DNA of 64,000 bases from Megaleporinus macrocephalus (Eukaryota; Chordata; Actinopteri; Characiformes; Anostomidae), in NCBI GenBank assembly GCA_021613375.1, contig CM038714.1:43163123-43227122 (forward strand), given 5' to 3'. Under the pieces are notes generated by a model. The model was not told the DNA's origin, ran no database searches, and saw only the letters and a program-made list of their open reading frames with translations. Position numbers and translations under genes: made by a program. Positions within the stretch are counted from its first letter, which is position 1; each line of letters starts with the position of its first letter. This document shows, piece after piece, positions 51,379 to 62,509 of this stretch.

Positions 51379-53720
51379 AGAGACAGAGTTAGTTCTGGTT
51401 TGGGTTAGTACAGAGGCAGAGTTAGTTCTGGTTTGGGTTAGTACAGAGACAGAGTTAGTTCTGGTTTGGGGTAGTACAGAGACAGAGTTAGATCTGGTTT
51501 AGGTTAGTATAGAGACAGAGTTAGTTCTGGTTTAGGTTAATATAGAGACAGAGTTAGTTCTGGTTTGGGTTAGTACAGAGACAGAGTTAGTTCTGGTTTG
51601 GGTTAGTACAGAGGCAGAGTTAGTTCTGGTTTGGGTTAGTACAGAGACAGAGTTAGTTTTGGTTTGGGTTAGTACAGAGACAGAGTTAGTTCTGGTTTGG
51701 GATAGTACAGAGAGAGTTAGTTCTGGTTTGGGTTAGTACAGAGACAGAGTTAGTTCTGGTTTGGGATAGTACAGAGAGAGTTAGTTCTGGTTTAGGTTAG
51801 TACAGAGACATAGTTCTGGTTTGGGTTAGTACAGAGACAGAGTTAGCTCTGGTTTGGATTAGTATAGAGACAGTTAGTTCTGGTTTGGGTAAGTACAGAG
51901 ACAGAGTTTGTTCTGGTTTGGGTTAGTATAGAGACAGAGTTAGTTCTGGTTTGGGTTAGTACAGAGACAGAGTTTGTTCTGGTTTGGGTTAATAAAGAGA
52001 TTGAGTTAGTTCTGGTTTAGGTTAGTACAGAGTCAGAGTTAGTTCTGGTTATGGTTAATACAGAGACAGAGTTAGTTCTGGTTTGGGTTGGTACAGAGAC
52101 AGAGTTAGATCTGGTTTGGGTTAATACAGAGACAGAGATAGTTCTGGTTTAGGTTAGTATAGAGACAGAGTTAGTTCTGGTTTGGGTTAGTACAGAGACT
52201 GAGTTCTGGTTTGGGTTAGTACAGAGACTGAGTTAGTTCTGGTTTGGGTTAGTATAGAGACAGAGTTAGTTCTGGTTTGGGTTAGTACAGAGACAGAGTT
52301 AGTTTTGGTTTAGGTTAGTACAGAGTTAGTTCTGGTTTGGGTTAGTACAGAGACAGAGTTAGTTCTGGTTTAGGTTAATACAGAGACAGAGTTAGTTCTG
52401 GTTTGGGTTAGTACAGAGACAGAGTTAGTTCTGGTTTGGGTTAGTATAGAGACAGAGTTAGTTCTGGTTTGGGTTAGTACAGAGACTGAGTTCTGGTTTG
52501 GGTTAGTACAGAGACAGAGTTAGTTCTGGTTTGGGTTAGTACAGAGACAGAGTTAGTTGTGGTTTGGGTTAGTACAGAGACAGAGTTTGTTCTGGTTTGG
52601 GTTAGTACAGAGACTGAGTTAGTTCTGGTTTGGGTTAGTATAGAGACAGAGTTAGTTCTGGTTTGGGTGAGTACAGAGACAGAGTTTGTTCTGGTTTGGG
52701 TTAATACAGAGATTGAGTTAGTTCTGGTTTAGGTTAGTACAGAGTCAGAGTTAGTTCTGGTTATGGTTAATACAGAGACAGAGTTAGTTCTGGTTTGGGT
52801 TGGTACAGAGACAGAGTTAGATCTGGTTTGGGTTAATACAGAGACAGAGATAGTTCTGGTTTAGGTTAGTATAGAGACAGAGTTAGTTCTGGTTTGGGTT
52901 AGTACAGAGACTGAGTTCTGGTTTGGGTTAGTACAGAGACTGAGTTAGTTCTGGTTTGGGTTAGTATAGAGACAGAGTTAGTTCTGGTTTGGGTTAGTAC
53001 AGAGACAGAGTTAGTTTTGGTTTAGGTTAGTACAGAGTTAGTTCTGGTTTGGGTTAGTACAGAGACAGAGTTAGTTCTGGTTTAGGTTAATACAGAGACA
53101 GAGTTAGTTCTGGTTTGGGTTAGTATAGAGACAGAGTTAGTTCTGGTTTGGGTTAGTACAGAGACAGAGTTAGTTCTGGTTTGGGTTAGTATAGAGACAG
53201 AGTTAGTTCTGGTTTGGGTTAGTACAGAGACTGAGTTCTGGTTTGGGTTAGTACAGAGACAGAGTTAGTTCTGGTTTGGGTTAGTACAGAGACAGAGTTA
53301 GTTGTGGTTTGGGTTAGTACAGAGACAGAGTTTGTTCTGGTTTGGGTTAGTACAGAGACTGAGTTAGTTCTGGTTTGGGTTAGTATAGAGACAGAGTTAG
53401 TTCTGGTTTGGGTGAGTACAGAGACAGAGTTTGTTCTGGTTTGGGTTAATACAGAGACAGAGTTAGTTCTGGTTTGGGGTAGTACAGAGACTGAGTTAAT
53501 TCTGGTTTAGGTTAGTACAGAAACAGAGTTAGTTCTGGTTTGGGTTAGTACAGAGACTGAGTTAGTTCTGGTTTAGGTTAATACAGAGACAGAGTTTGTT
53601 CTGGTTTGGGTTAATACAGAGACAGAGTTAGTTCTGGTTTAGGTTAGTACAGAGACAGAGTTAGTTCTGGTTTAGGTTAGTACAGAGACAGAGTTAGTTT
53701 TGGTTTTGGTTAGTATAGAG
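51379..53720 (+). repeat. 33-bp minisatellite array, about 70 units
   Basis: The unit contains GTTAGTTCTGGTTTGGGTTA and ends GTACAGAGACAGA. Thirty-three bases is 11 codons, so long plus frames run through it (an ELVLVWVSTET-like peptide), but variants introduce TAG and TAA stops and shortened units break the frame, so it is not a gene. The plus strand is G/T-rich and C-poor, and most units hold one GGGTTAG heptamer. Blocks of variant units recur about 712 and 745 bp apart, showing higher-order duplication. Confidence 0.95.
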
Positions 53721-53811
53721 GATATGGAGTGTTTAGAGTGTAGCTGGCGACTCTGGCAGATCTGATTATAAACATAATGAACTAAAAGGAGAGAAGCTGC
53801 ACAGGTGCTAC

Positions 53812-53905
53812 ATCTGGAGGATACAGTAATGCAGTCAAAGCGTAGAGGAAAGAGAAGAGCTGATCGGTGCCAGGTGACGAGGAGGCCCTGACAGTCAGAC
53901 CTTCA
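53812..53905 (+). repeat. Right flank of the 33-bp minisatellite
   Basis: This is the direct repeat of 51241-51335 described there. The flanks are diverged by several substitutions and small indels, so they predate recent array turnover. Confidence 0.7.
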
Positions 53906-55020
53906 ACGGTAGTAGAAAAGCATGAAATGATCTAATTTCATATGCAAGTTATTTTTGTTCTAATACAAACTTTAAAAATGTTAATGCTAAATTAATGTCA
54001 GTTTAATGTACTACTAATTAACTGCATCAATTGTGTTAAATACTGAAATGACGTTACATCTGGTGACTTAACTAGGACTCGAAGTTTATGGACTTGACTC
54101 GAGACTCGCTTGTCAAGACTTGAGACTTAATTGTTACTTGCAACTTACCATGTCTGGTCAAATCTACCATATGGGTGACCACATCAGTTGTGTATTTACT
54201 GTTTCGAATCTATTACCAGACCTGACCAGTCTGTCTCAATAACCCAGTCATAAACATTGTATATAAACATTGCCATGTTCATGTCTTATGTAATTTTTTA
54301 TTAGACTGTGACGTCTACAAGTGTATCACATGACGCTCCTGGTCTTTGTAAGATGTTTTTTATTGGCTTGATGTTCCTAGACCTTAGATGAAGAGCTTTG
54401 AGAAGAAAGTGCTAGACAAGTCTCCAATAAAACTGCATCAAGGTGTCCTGGCACACCTCGGTTTTATATGTTTCTATGAAATAGGTAATTATGGTCCCAA
54501 AATCTGATTGGCTGAGCCACAATTGGAAGCATTGTAAAATTGCATAGGCTGCTTTATCAGTCCAAGGTGAATCTTGAGTGTTTCTGTCTGTTCTATACTT
54601 TGCGCCAGGCATAAATTCTGGCCTCTACACCTAAAAGGTTTACTGTTTGTGGAATTGTGCACGTGTGGCTAGATCCCAAATGTCTCTTTGTTAGACATAT
54701 AAAATAAAAAGGCTTGCCAGTGACTTGCAAATGCAATGATTGCAACATGCAGTCTGATATTGCTTGCCAACAGTGACATACTCTAAAGGAAGGACATTTC
54801 TTGGTGCAGTATTTAGTATGTTCTATGTTTTCTGCCATTACATAAAAGCATTAAGCCACTGCAGTTTCTGTGATTTTATCACTGTTAATGGGGATTTTAC
54901 TCAGCTTTACGCTGCAACTACTAACATAAAATCATTGCAATGCATGGCCTCTTGTGGCTTTTGCTTTAGTTCGAGGTGCTATAGATTTTTCCTTCATTGC
55001 TTGTGCAAGCTTTGTCTCAA
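53906..55020. other. No gene recognised
   Basis: AT-rich DNA. A 46135-46400-like repeat fragment may lie at about 54700-54780. The 81- and 86-codon frames there have no domain. Confidence 0.35.
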
Positions 55021-55700
55021 ATGAAAAGGATACAGCAATAATAATTAGGGAGCTCATTAGTGTGCCAGAAAAGAAATGACCAAACCAAGAAATCGCCAAA
55101 CCAATTAGGTCAGCGGAAATGCAGTGTGTATATGATTAGGAGAGTGTTATGCCCCATAGTTCCAATGCCCAGGGACATTAGAAGAACTACATTTTCTCCA
55201 AAAGATATTTGAATTATCTGACTTGTTGTTTTAAGTGACTCGTGTGCTGCCTTATCAATCCTCAATTTCAAAAATCTCTGATTTGGAGGAAACAGTGTAA
55301 TCCTCTGGTCCACTGCAACTGCTTCTGCTTACTGTTCATCACAACGAATCATCCGCTAAGTGGAGGCTACATTTTCTAAATCCATAATTTTAGCAAGACC
55401 TGGTCTATCTATGACTTTCAGGAGGCTAGAGAATATACAGTCCATACGTCAACTGTCAGAAAGACTATTTTCACAAGAACGTAAAGCAATGTTTCTCTGA
55501 AATATATATATTTTTACAGCTTCACCCTTTCTTCGATAGCAGCCCATCAGCCTCAGCATATATATTTGTCTGAAGTTTTTTTTACTCTCTGCCATATGTC
55601 TCGACAACAGGATAACTCAAATATCAGCAAAAGAAACAAAGACACTTTCTTAAATCAAAGGCACTTTCAATGTCAGTTTTAGTGGATTTAGAACATTTAT
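55021..55700 (+). repeat. Duplicated segment, copy 1
   Basis: It starts ATGAAAAGGATACAGCAATA and ends near TTTCAATGTCAG and GGATTTAG. Copy 2 is at 58348-59020, same orientation, offset 3327 bp, and very similar over most of its length. Copy 1 has about 60 bases (about 55297-55357) that copy 2 lacks, and a short AAATATATATATTTTT where copy 2 has a long A/AT/T tract. No coding frame is conserved between them. No flanking features suggest a transposon. Confidence 0.85.
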
Positions 55701-55999
55701 GACTACATGTGCCAACCAGACCTGCTGTTTTACGGGGATGGTTGGCACACTTTTTTTTAATTAAACTTATGCAACATGTGAATATACTCCAGTGACACAT
55801 TTTGTTGATTTTCTGGGTGAGAATAAAGTGTTTACCTTTAGTGCACAATTAATTTTTTTTATGTTTTTCAGCTGAATGGTTGTGTATCCGGCATATATGC
55901 ATGTCCATATATATGTGTCTGAATCTCGTATCTCCAATTTTGTTGTTTTTCCATTTTTGACAATTGGATTTAAAAAATTGGAAATTATAATTTTATGCA
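55701..55999. other. No gene recognised
   Basis: AT-rich DNA between the duplicated segment and a family A repeat. Confidence 0.4.
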
Positions 56000-56085
56000 A
56001 ATGTCATTATGAATAGACCAAATGATGTGACCTAACATTTGACCAAGTCTGGGTCCATTAACTTACTTCCAATGTAAAGATATAG
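56000..56085 (-). repeat. Interspersed repeat, family A (antisense copy 3)
   Basis: In reverse, it reads CTTTACATTGGAAGTAAGTT, then AATGGACCCAGACTTGG and GGTCTATTCATAATG, which parallels the CTTAACTTTCAATGTAAGTC-AATGG and GGTCCATCCATCATG order of 16943-17085. It is diverged. Confidence 0.4.
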
Positions 56086-56124
56086 TTTTAGTTATATAAA
56101 GTTTACTAAGGTTATCACACAAAC

Positions 56125-56380
56125 ACTTATATCTAAACTACCGGTCAAATGTTTTAGTACACTACCCGTCAAATGTTTTAGAACTCTACCAACCAAACGT
56201 TTTAGTACACTACTGGTCACAAGTTTTAGTACACTATTGGTTAAAGGTTTAAGAACAATACTGGTCAACAGTTTTAGAACTCTTTTAAAACTTTTGACTG
56301 GTAAGGTACTAAAAAGTTTGACTAGTAGTGTTCTAAAACTTTCGACTGGTACTGACCTAAAACTTTTGACCGGTAGTGTG
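56125..56380. repeat. Palindromic minisatellite: direct units followed by inverted units
   Basis: On the left half, CCGGTCAAATGTTTTAGTAC-like units (about 29-30 bp) repeat six times in the same direction. On the right half the complementary form (CTAAAACTTTTGACTGGTA) appears about four times. The turning point is near 56285, at TTTTAGAACTCTTTTAAAAC. The array can form a long hairpin. The motif resembles terminal repeats of Tc1-like fish elements. Confidence 0.75.
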
Positions 56381-56543
56381 TGTTTACATTTATAACAGAA
56401 GCAATGGAAAATACTCTGTACTCTTGACAAAATGAATGTATTTCAGTTAAGAGACCAATTGTTTTCCTCTTCTGCTTTTGTGAGAGATTCTTCCCAAACT
56501 GCACAGTTAATACAGTAATACAGCCATCCTAAAGACTGATTTG
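56381..56543. other. Short spacer, nothing supported
   Basis: AT-rich DNA between the palindromic array and the SINE. Confidence 0.4.
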
Positions 56544-56814
56544 TCCATCCATTATCTTCTGCTGTATCCCACTAGTTGGGGTCACGGTTGGAGCCAATCC
56601 CTGTGTCATTGGGTGAAGGCGGGATACACCATGGACAGGTCACCAGTCCATCACATGGCCAACTTAGAGTGACCGATCAATCTAACATGCATGAAACCCA
56701 CTCAAGCATGGGGAGAACATAACACACTCCACACAGATCGGCCCGGACCAGTAATTGAACCCGGGTCATCTTGCTGTGAGGTGACAGTGCTGACCACTAC
56801 ACCACTGTGCCATC
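56544..56814 (-). mobile_element. SINE with tRNA-like head and LINE-type tail
   Basis: In reverse it begins GATGGCACAGTGGTGTAGTG, whose TGGTGTAGTGGT resembles an RNA polymerase III A box. GGGTTCAATTAC, a B-box variant, follows about 40 bases later. It then passes through GTGTGGAGTGTGTTATGTTC and GGACTGGTGACCTGTCCATG, ending in GGGATACAGCAGAAGATAAT and GGATGG. The last part is the same tail as at 4085-4210. Both boxes are mutated, so it is probably silent. The 3' end is near 56544. Confidence 0.7.
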
Positions 56815-57102
56815 TTTATCAAAATAATGCTTTAAAACGTGTACAGTACAAATAAAACCTGTCTCCCATTTGCAATTAAACTGTATATAACTCTATAGTC
56901 AGCTCAAAAAGGCTGAAATGAATGAACGAAGTCTGCTTTTAAGCGTAGTCGGCATTAAAGATTTAGATTTAGCGGAGTAAGACGTACAGTAGAATAGAGA
57001 AGGATTCAGTCAGTTCATTCATTATTAGGGACTAAGCAGAATCACATGGCTTTTCTCTACCGCCTCACTCGCTCACTTGAGTCGCAAATCTTGGCTGACT
57101 TT

Positions 57103-57103
<1 letters not shown>
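56815..57103. other. No gene recognised
   Basis: Mixed DNA leading into a CT microsatellite. Confidence 0.4.

Positions 57104-57140
<37 letters not shown>
57104..57140. repeat. CT dinucleotide microsatellite
   Basis: About 18 CT units, followed by poly-T and a second short CT run. Confidence 0.95.
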
Positions 57141-57148
<8 letters not shown>

Positions 57149-58347
57149 CTCTCTCTCTGTCTGTATCAGCAGGGCCTGTCATTTTCTCTACTGTATTCCA
57201 TCAGACTAACTGCACTGCAGGGAGCGGACCCCGTCACCCTCCGCCTCTCCATTCTATATTGATAGTAAGCAATAACTGCATATGAATGTGTGCAGTGGAC
57301 TGCAACGCCATTAATCCAAACAAAAGCGCTCGGCAAATTCTGTATGCTTCTTTAATTTTCCAGTACTGACAAATTGAGATAATGGTAAGCCATATATAAT
57401 AGGCCTAAAGCTTATTTTCACATTAAAAGGGGGGACCATACTGTGCAACACCATTACAACACAATAAATGGAACACTGATAAAAGAGAACTGACGTCGGG
57501 GTTTGTATTACACATGTAAAAATTCACTTGTGCATTTTCACATCATTCAGTCCGCTCTTGAGCACGCTGTACTTTCTTTAAAGTATACATTGACGGACTG
57601 CTTGATATTAGAAACTCCAGACTACAGATTGAACGTGTAGAATGAACAGTTGAGGCAAACGGTATGACGATTTGCCAGGGAATCAATTTCAAGTTCTTTC
57701 AAAATGAAAAACATAATAAATGGCCGCATAGACTCTCACTGTTCCACAAGGTCTCTATAAGAAAGCCTTTGTAGCATTGAGTATCAATCATTAATGGCAG
57801 TGTCATGACAGGGTAACAGCTATGTTTTCATTAGAAATCAAATGGACGTATTTAAAACCCCGCAAGTCCATCCAACCTGGGTAAGAACCTCATAGAGTAG
57901 AGAATTAGTTGGCAATAGCAATAATTGCTGTTGCATTGATCTAGTGAAATCAATCTGGATGAATCAACCAGGAAATGCTCAGAAGGGCAATGCAAACTGT
58001 AGGAAAGCACTCTGATAAGATGGACTACCAATGGACATGAAAAGGAAGACCAAAGGCGCTCTTCAAGGCTGAAGTATGAAAGCTTTTATCTAGTTGTTAA
58101 GTCCATTTCATGTTGAAAAGTGTTGAAACTGGAACATGAGAGTGATCTTTTCTATAGATGAGGTTGTAATACATATAAAGAGATCAGGACAGGTTTTATT
58201 TGTTGGAACTTAAATAACCTTCAGCGAAGGATCTACTCTCAGACACATCCGGCTTGAGCCTTTAGCCCTGTTCTGTCCAGATCTGTTACAACAGCTCAGA
58301 AAGCTTTAAAACACTTCACTGTTTTCTCATGATGATGTAAAAAACGA
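57141..58347. other. No gene recognised
   Basis: AT-rich single-copy-looking DNA between the two copies of the duplicated segment. Nothing supported. Confidence 0.4.
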
Positions 58348-59020
<673 letters not shown>

Positions 59021-59429
59021 AAAAAGTCTTCATGTTGCCTTTAAATTTTTTAGCAAACTGAGTTTTTAGTAGCAAATTAACAGAAGCTGTGATCTATACC
59101 CACAAATTCATTATTTGAAGTTTAAATGGCCAGCTTTTTAACTGTGTGAATAGAATTTAATTATGTCTCAGTTTCTTGTTTGAATTTTACTTTCCCACCT
59201 TAAATGGTAAAGCAGTTACATTGTGGCACTTCAGTCTAGGGGCCCAGCTTCTTGTTCGTATTTCCTTTTACAACTTAAACAGCACAGCATTTCGAAGCCT
59301 TTCCTAAAACAGGGGTCAGTTCCAAACATCCATGGCAATACTACAGACGTGTTCCTGGTTCCCAAGTTGGTGGTTACTGCTTGTGAGAGACTAAAGGTAA
59401 AAACATTGTGTATCTTTGTGTATCCTGTG
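59021..59429. other. No gene recognised
   Basis: AT-rich. The frames at 59223-59432 and 59231-59551 overlap on opposite strands and carry no domain. Confidence 0.4.
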
Positions 59430-59740
59430 TAAATAACTTGTTCTCTTTGTGGGGAGACAAGAGTTTTCTCTATTTGTTTTCTCCTGGTTTGTTTAGTTAG
59501 GTAGTTAGGTTCATAATTTGTATTTGTCAGGCAAATTAGTTTCTTTTTCACTTGTAAGTTGTTTTGTTTGTTATTTTCTCTTTTCTTTCCCCCCTGTTAC
59601 TGGTTTTCATCCTGTTGATTTAATTTATGATTCACAGAATGTTTTCATCTCAGTTTTGTAGTTTTGCTAAATAAATACTCCTCTTTTTGCAACCTTGGCT
59701 GAATGTATGGTTGGGGGACCAGGAAGGCACGGGGGGCGGC
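59430..59740 (+). mobile_element. LTR-like fragment
   Basis: A TTTG/TTTC-rich stretch with GTTTAGTTAGGTAGTTAGG leads to a polyadenylation-like CTAAATAAATACTCCTC, then TTTTTGCAACC and GGGGGACCAGG. The order suggests the R/U5 region of an LTR, but ends and body are not seen. Confidence 0.3.
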
Positions 59741-60014
59741 CTGACCTGGACCTTTGGCATTTATTTTTTAGGTGAATGTCTGTGAGATGAACGTCATCTA
59801 ATCGACTCAATGTGAAAGTAAAAAGAAAATGTGTAATAGACACCCTGTGTTTTAACGGGACAGACACTCAATTGGGTTGAAAAAGACAGGGTATACAGGA
59901 GAACTGGAGTTCAGTAAGGTCCAGTTAGAGGAGATTTCCTCAGGACAAGGTCCGGACCATCATCATTTCTAACGTGCGTTATGATTAAGTGGTGTATCCT
60001 GTTTACTAAAGTAG
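59741..60014. other. No gene recognised
   Basis: This stretch adjoins the hAT copy and may be its more diverged interior (GACCTGGACCTTTGG, GTCCGGACC words). Nothing firm. Confidence 0.3.
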
Positions 60015-60637
60015 CCTAGTATCAGCATCTCATACCATCAGCTACTGAAACACCAACACATCACACATACCGTTCAGTATATTTCAGTGTATTTACTGTT
60101 TAAATGCTGAACTGAATGAATTATTTATAAACTTTTAATATATTTTTTTTCTTCACTTGAAGTAAAAACAAGAGCTACATTAATAAAAACAGAATGCTTT
60201 AAAATAAAAGTGCATCTTAAAGTGTTTATTTACAGAAACAACAAAATAAAGCAGCATCTTCTCGTTAATCAGTTTCACAGTTTGACCTGTTGGTTTGGAG
60301 ACGCCTGTGGAAAGAATAAAAAAGTCAGAACATGTTAGTCTTTCTCCGACCTGCTTCATACCTCGCCTGTGTGCACGCCGCACTCCTGAATATGCACAGA
60401 TCTGATTGGCTGAGGAGCGCGTTTAGTGATATTACATTGCATGCGATTGGTTTGTGAGGTTAATGCGCCGCAAAGCCCGTATACCGTAAAGACAATAAAA
60501 TCTCAGCTGCTTAAAATAATTTTAACGTTTAAAATAAATAAATAAACACTTTCAAAATTAAATTGCTCTTAATAGTTTATCGCTTTGGGTCCGCATTGGA
60601 CAACGTCTGGGTCCAGACCGCCTATTAGTGACCTCTG
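60015..60637 (-). mobile_element. hAT-type element end (copy 2, inverted)
   Basis: Read in reverse from 60637: CAGAGGTCACTAATAGG, then GTTGTCCAATGCGGACCCAA. It follows copy 1 (39514-40144) across its length, with TCTTTACGGTATACGGGCTT and CAGCCAATCAGATCTGTGCA retained. The two copies lie 20 kb apart in opposite orientation. No transposase frame is present. Confidence 0.75.
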
Positions 60638-61259
60638 GTACAGGGTGAGAGGGGAGCTGTGGTAGAATTGTGGATCCTTGTGGTGTTTTGACTAAAGCAT
60701 GTCACAGACATTTGATTAAGACCCCAGGAACCTTGTGGAAAAGTGGTATGTCAGCTTTAATATGTAGTGGTTGAGGCATCTGTGTATCGTTTTTTTAAAA
60801 ACATGTTTAAATATATGAATTACAGGTGGTCTCTGCTTTCTGCACAGTTCCAGTTCCATAGCTGATAAAATAAAAAATAAAAATAAAGCACACAGGACCT
60901 ACAAGACTATAGACTTAACACTGTAGGTGTTAAGTACCCACATTATTATTAGTAATGTTGTGCTTAATGAGATTTAAAAACGTGCATTGTTTTATGTGTT
61001 GTTGTAACAACATGACTCTACCCTACTGTAACTAAAGTACTGAGATAATTATATACTATAATTAACCAAATAACAGTCTACTGGGTTTTAATTAGGTCAA
61101 AAGAAAGTAGAGAAAAAATAGGTTAATTCAGAATTTATGGGGTTTTTTTTATATGCAGCAATGGGGTCTCTGGGACCCCAATTGATGAAGGCTAAAAAGC
61201 AGTTTGAAAATAATAAAAAAAAACAGAAACATTGAGAAGATGACGTTCCTTGTTTTGTT
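60638..61259. other. No gene recognised
   Basis: AT-rich single-copy-looking DNA. Confidence 0.4.
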
Positions 61260-61720
61260 TTTGCCGCCTTCCCTTATTCCCAAGAGGCCTCCGAGATGGC
61301 AACATGCTAAACGCAGAGTGACTTGAGACTACTCCTCAAAGAGATCCAACATTCACTAATAAACACACTATGGAGTGGAGTAAACCGGAACTTCGTCTGC
61401 TCGTCCACGTTGCGGCCCTGCTGCACATGTCGTAATTCACACATGTGGCATTTCCTGAGATAAGCATAGCTGTCAGTCCTCTCCCCTGAGCCACATCAAA
61501 ATATTCTCCCGAGGAGATGAAGATAACAAACCTAGCCTTCATTTCTCATTTCACAGCGTTACATTCTGCCGGCCAGCGAAAGAGAGAGAGGGGGAGAGAA
61601 AGGGGTTCTGACATGACGGTAATGGCTGCAAACATTTTGCTGCAGTGAACATTTTTCTGCAGCTGGAATCTTTCTGACGTGTAAGTAGCGTGGCCCTGAA
61701 GGATTCAATCCCTCTCATAG
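61260..61720. other. GC-richer unique block, possible regulatory element
   Basis: Non-repetitive DNA of balanced composition with CCTGAGATAAGCATAGCTGT at about 61455-61474 (GATA site followed at once by a CTGTCA, MEIS/TGIF-like word) and a GAGAGAGAGGGGG run at about 61583-61595. The 68-codon minus frame has no domain. A constrained enhancer is possible. Confidence 0.25.
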
Positions 61721-61879
61721 GTTCCATGTTTTCACATTACCTTTGGACCTTTGGATGGCTATGACAGTTTGTGTTGTGTTACACAGACTTTACAGCGAAA
61801 ATGAAAAAGGCGACCATTGCTGTATCTGTTGTATGCATACCTACTCACATCTACCCTACACTTGAAAATGCTACACTTG

Positions 61880-62010
61880 AAAAAGACTGGGTTATTTTGT
61901 CTACCCCAGTGTTGGGTTGAGGCTAGTTTTCTCTGTCTCACTCTATTACCTATAGCATTGGGGTGTATGGGGTGAAACAGTTGGGTTATTTTTTCACCCA
62001 GCAATTAGAT
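61880..62010. mobile_element. Fragment with inverted TGGGTTATTTT words
   Basis: ACTGGGTTATTTTGTCTACC, AGTGTTGGGTTGAG and GTTGGGTTATTTTTTCACCC are typical of a fish non-autonomous DNA element rich in AACCCA/TGGGTT. Only a piece is present. Confidence 0.35.
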
Positions 62011-62509
62011 TACCATACCTCATTGCTAATGTTCATCTTTCTATATGTATATATGTTTGTTCTGGTGTGAATATCTAATGGCAGATGAATCAATCAGAGA
62101 TTTGGCAGACCAAGGGTTATAAACTGTTTATATTATTTAACAGTTCAGGATTTACTAGAGCTTGACAGTATGTGAGCTTATATTTGATAGAATTCCAGAT
62201 GTTAACTCTTATGCAGAAAAACAATGTGACCCTAAATATCAAAACATTATTAAATTAGTATAAAAAGAAATTCCCTCTAAAACATTATTAACCCCCATAA
62301 AGGCCATTGTTGCAATTAGGATCCTGCATCAGCTTCTTCTACCACTAGTTTGTCAGTCCTACTTTAGAGAAAGATAGAACAAGCGTGTTCGGTTAAGTGT
62401 TCATGTATGATGGACAAAGTTCATGGTTTTTGTTTTGCTTATAACGTCAAAAGGTAGTGTTTTTTATGTAGTCTAAACAGGGTTGTCACAACGTAACTAC
62501 TAAATAACA
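62011..62509. other. No gene recognised
   Basis: AT-rich DNA leading into the minisatellite. Confidence 0.4.

Noticed and set aside
51242..53510. Frames encoding an ELVLVWVSTET-like repeat peptide
   Set aside because: The 33-bp unit is a multiple of three, so open frames arise by structure alone. Stops and shortened units interrupt them throughout the array.
51379..53720. CRISPR-like or interstitial telomere array
   Set aside because: There are no spacers of constant length between identical repeats, the unit is contiguous and variable, and the TTAGGG word is not tandem. The rest of the window is vertebrate.
56164..56380. Rho-independent terminator-like hairpins
   Set aside because: The hairpins are part of an inverted minisatellite in a vertebrate genome. 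Bacterial terminators are not relevant.
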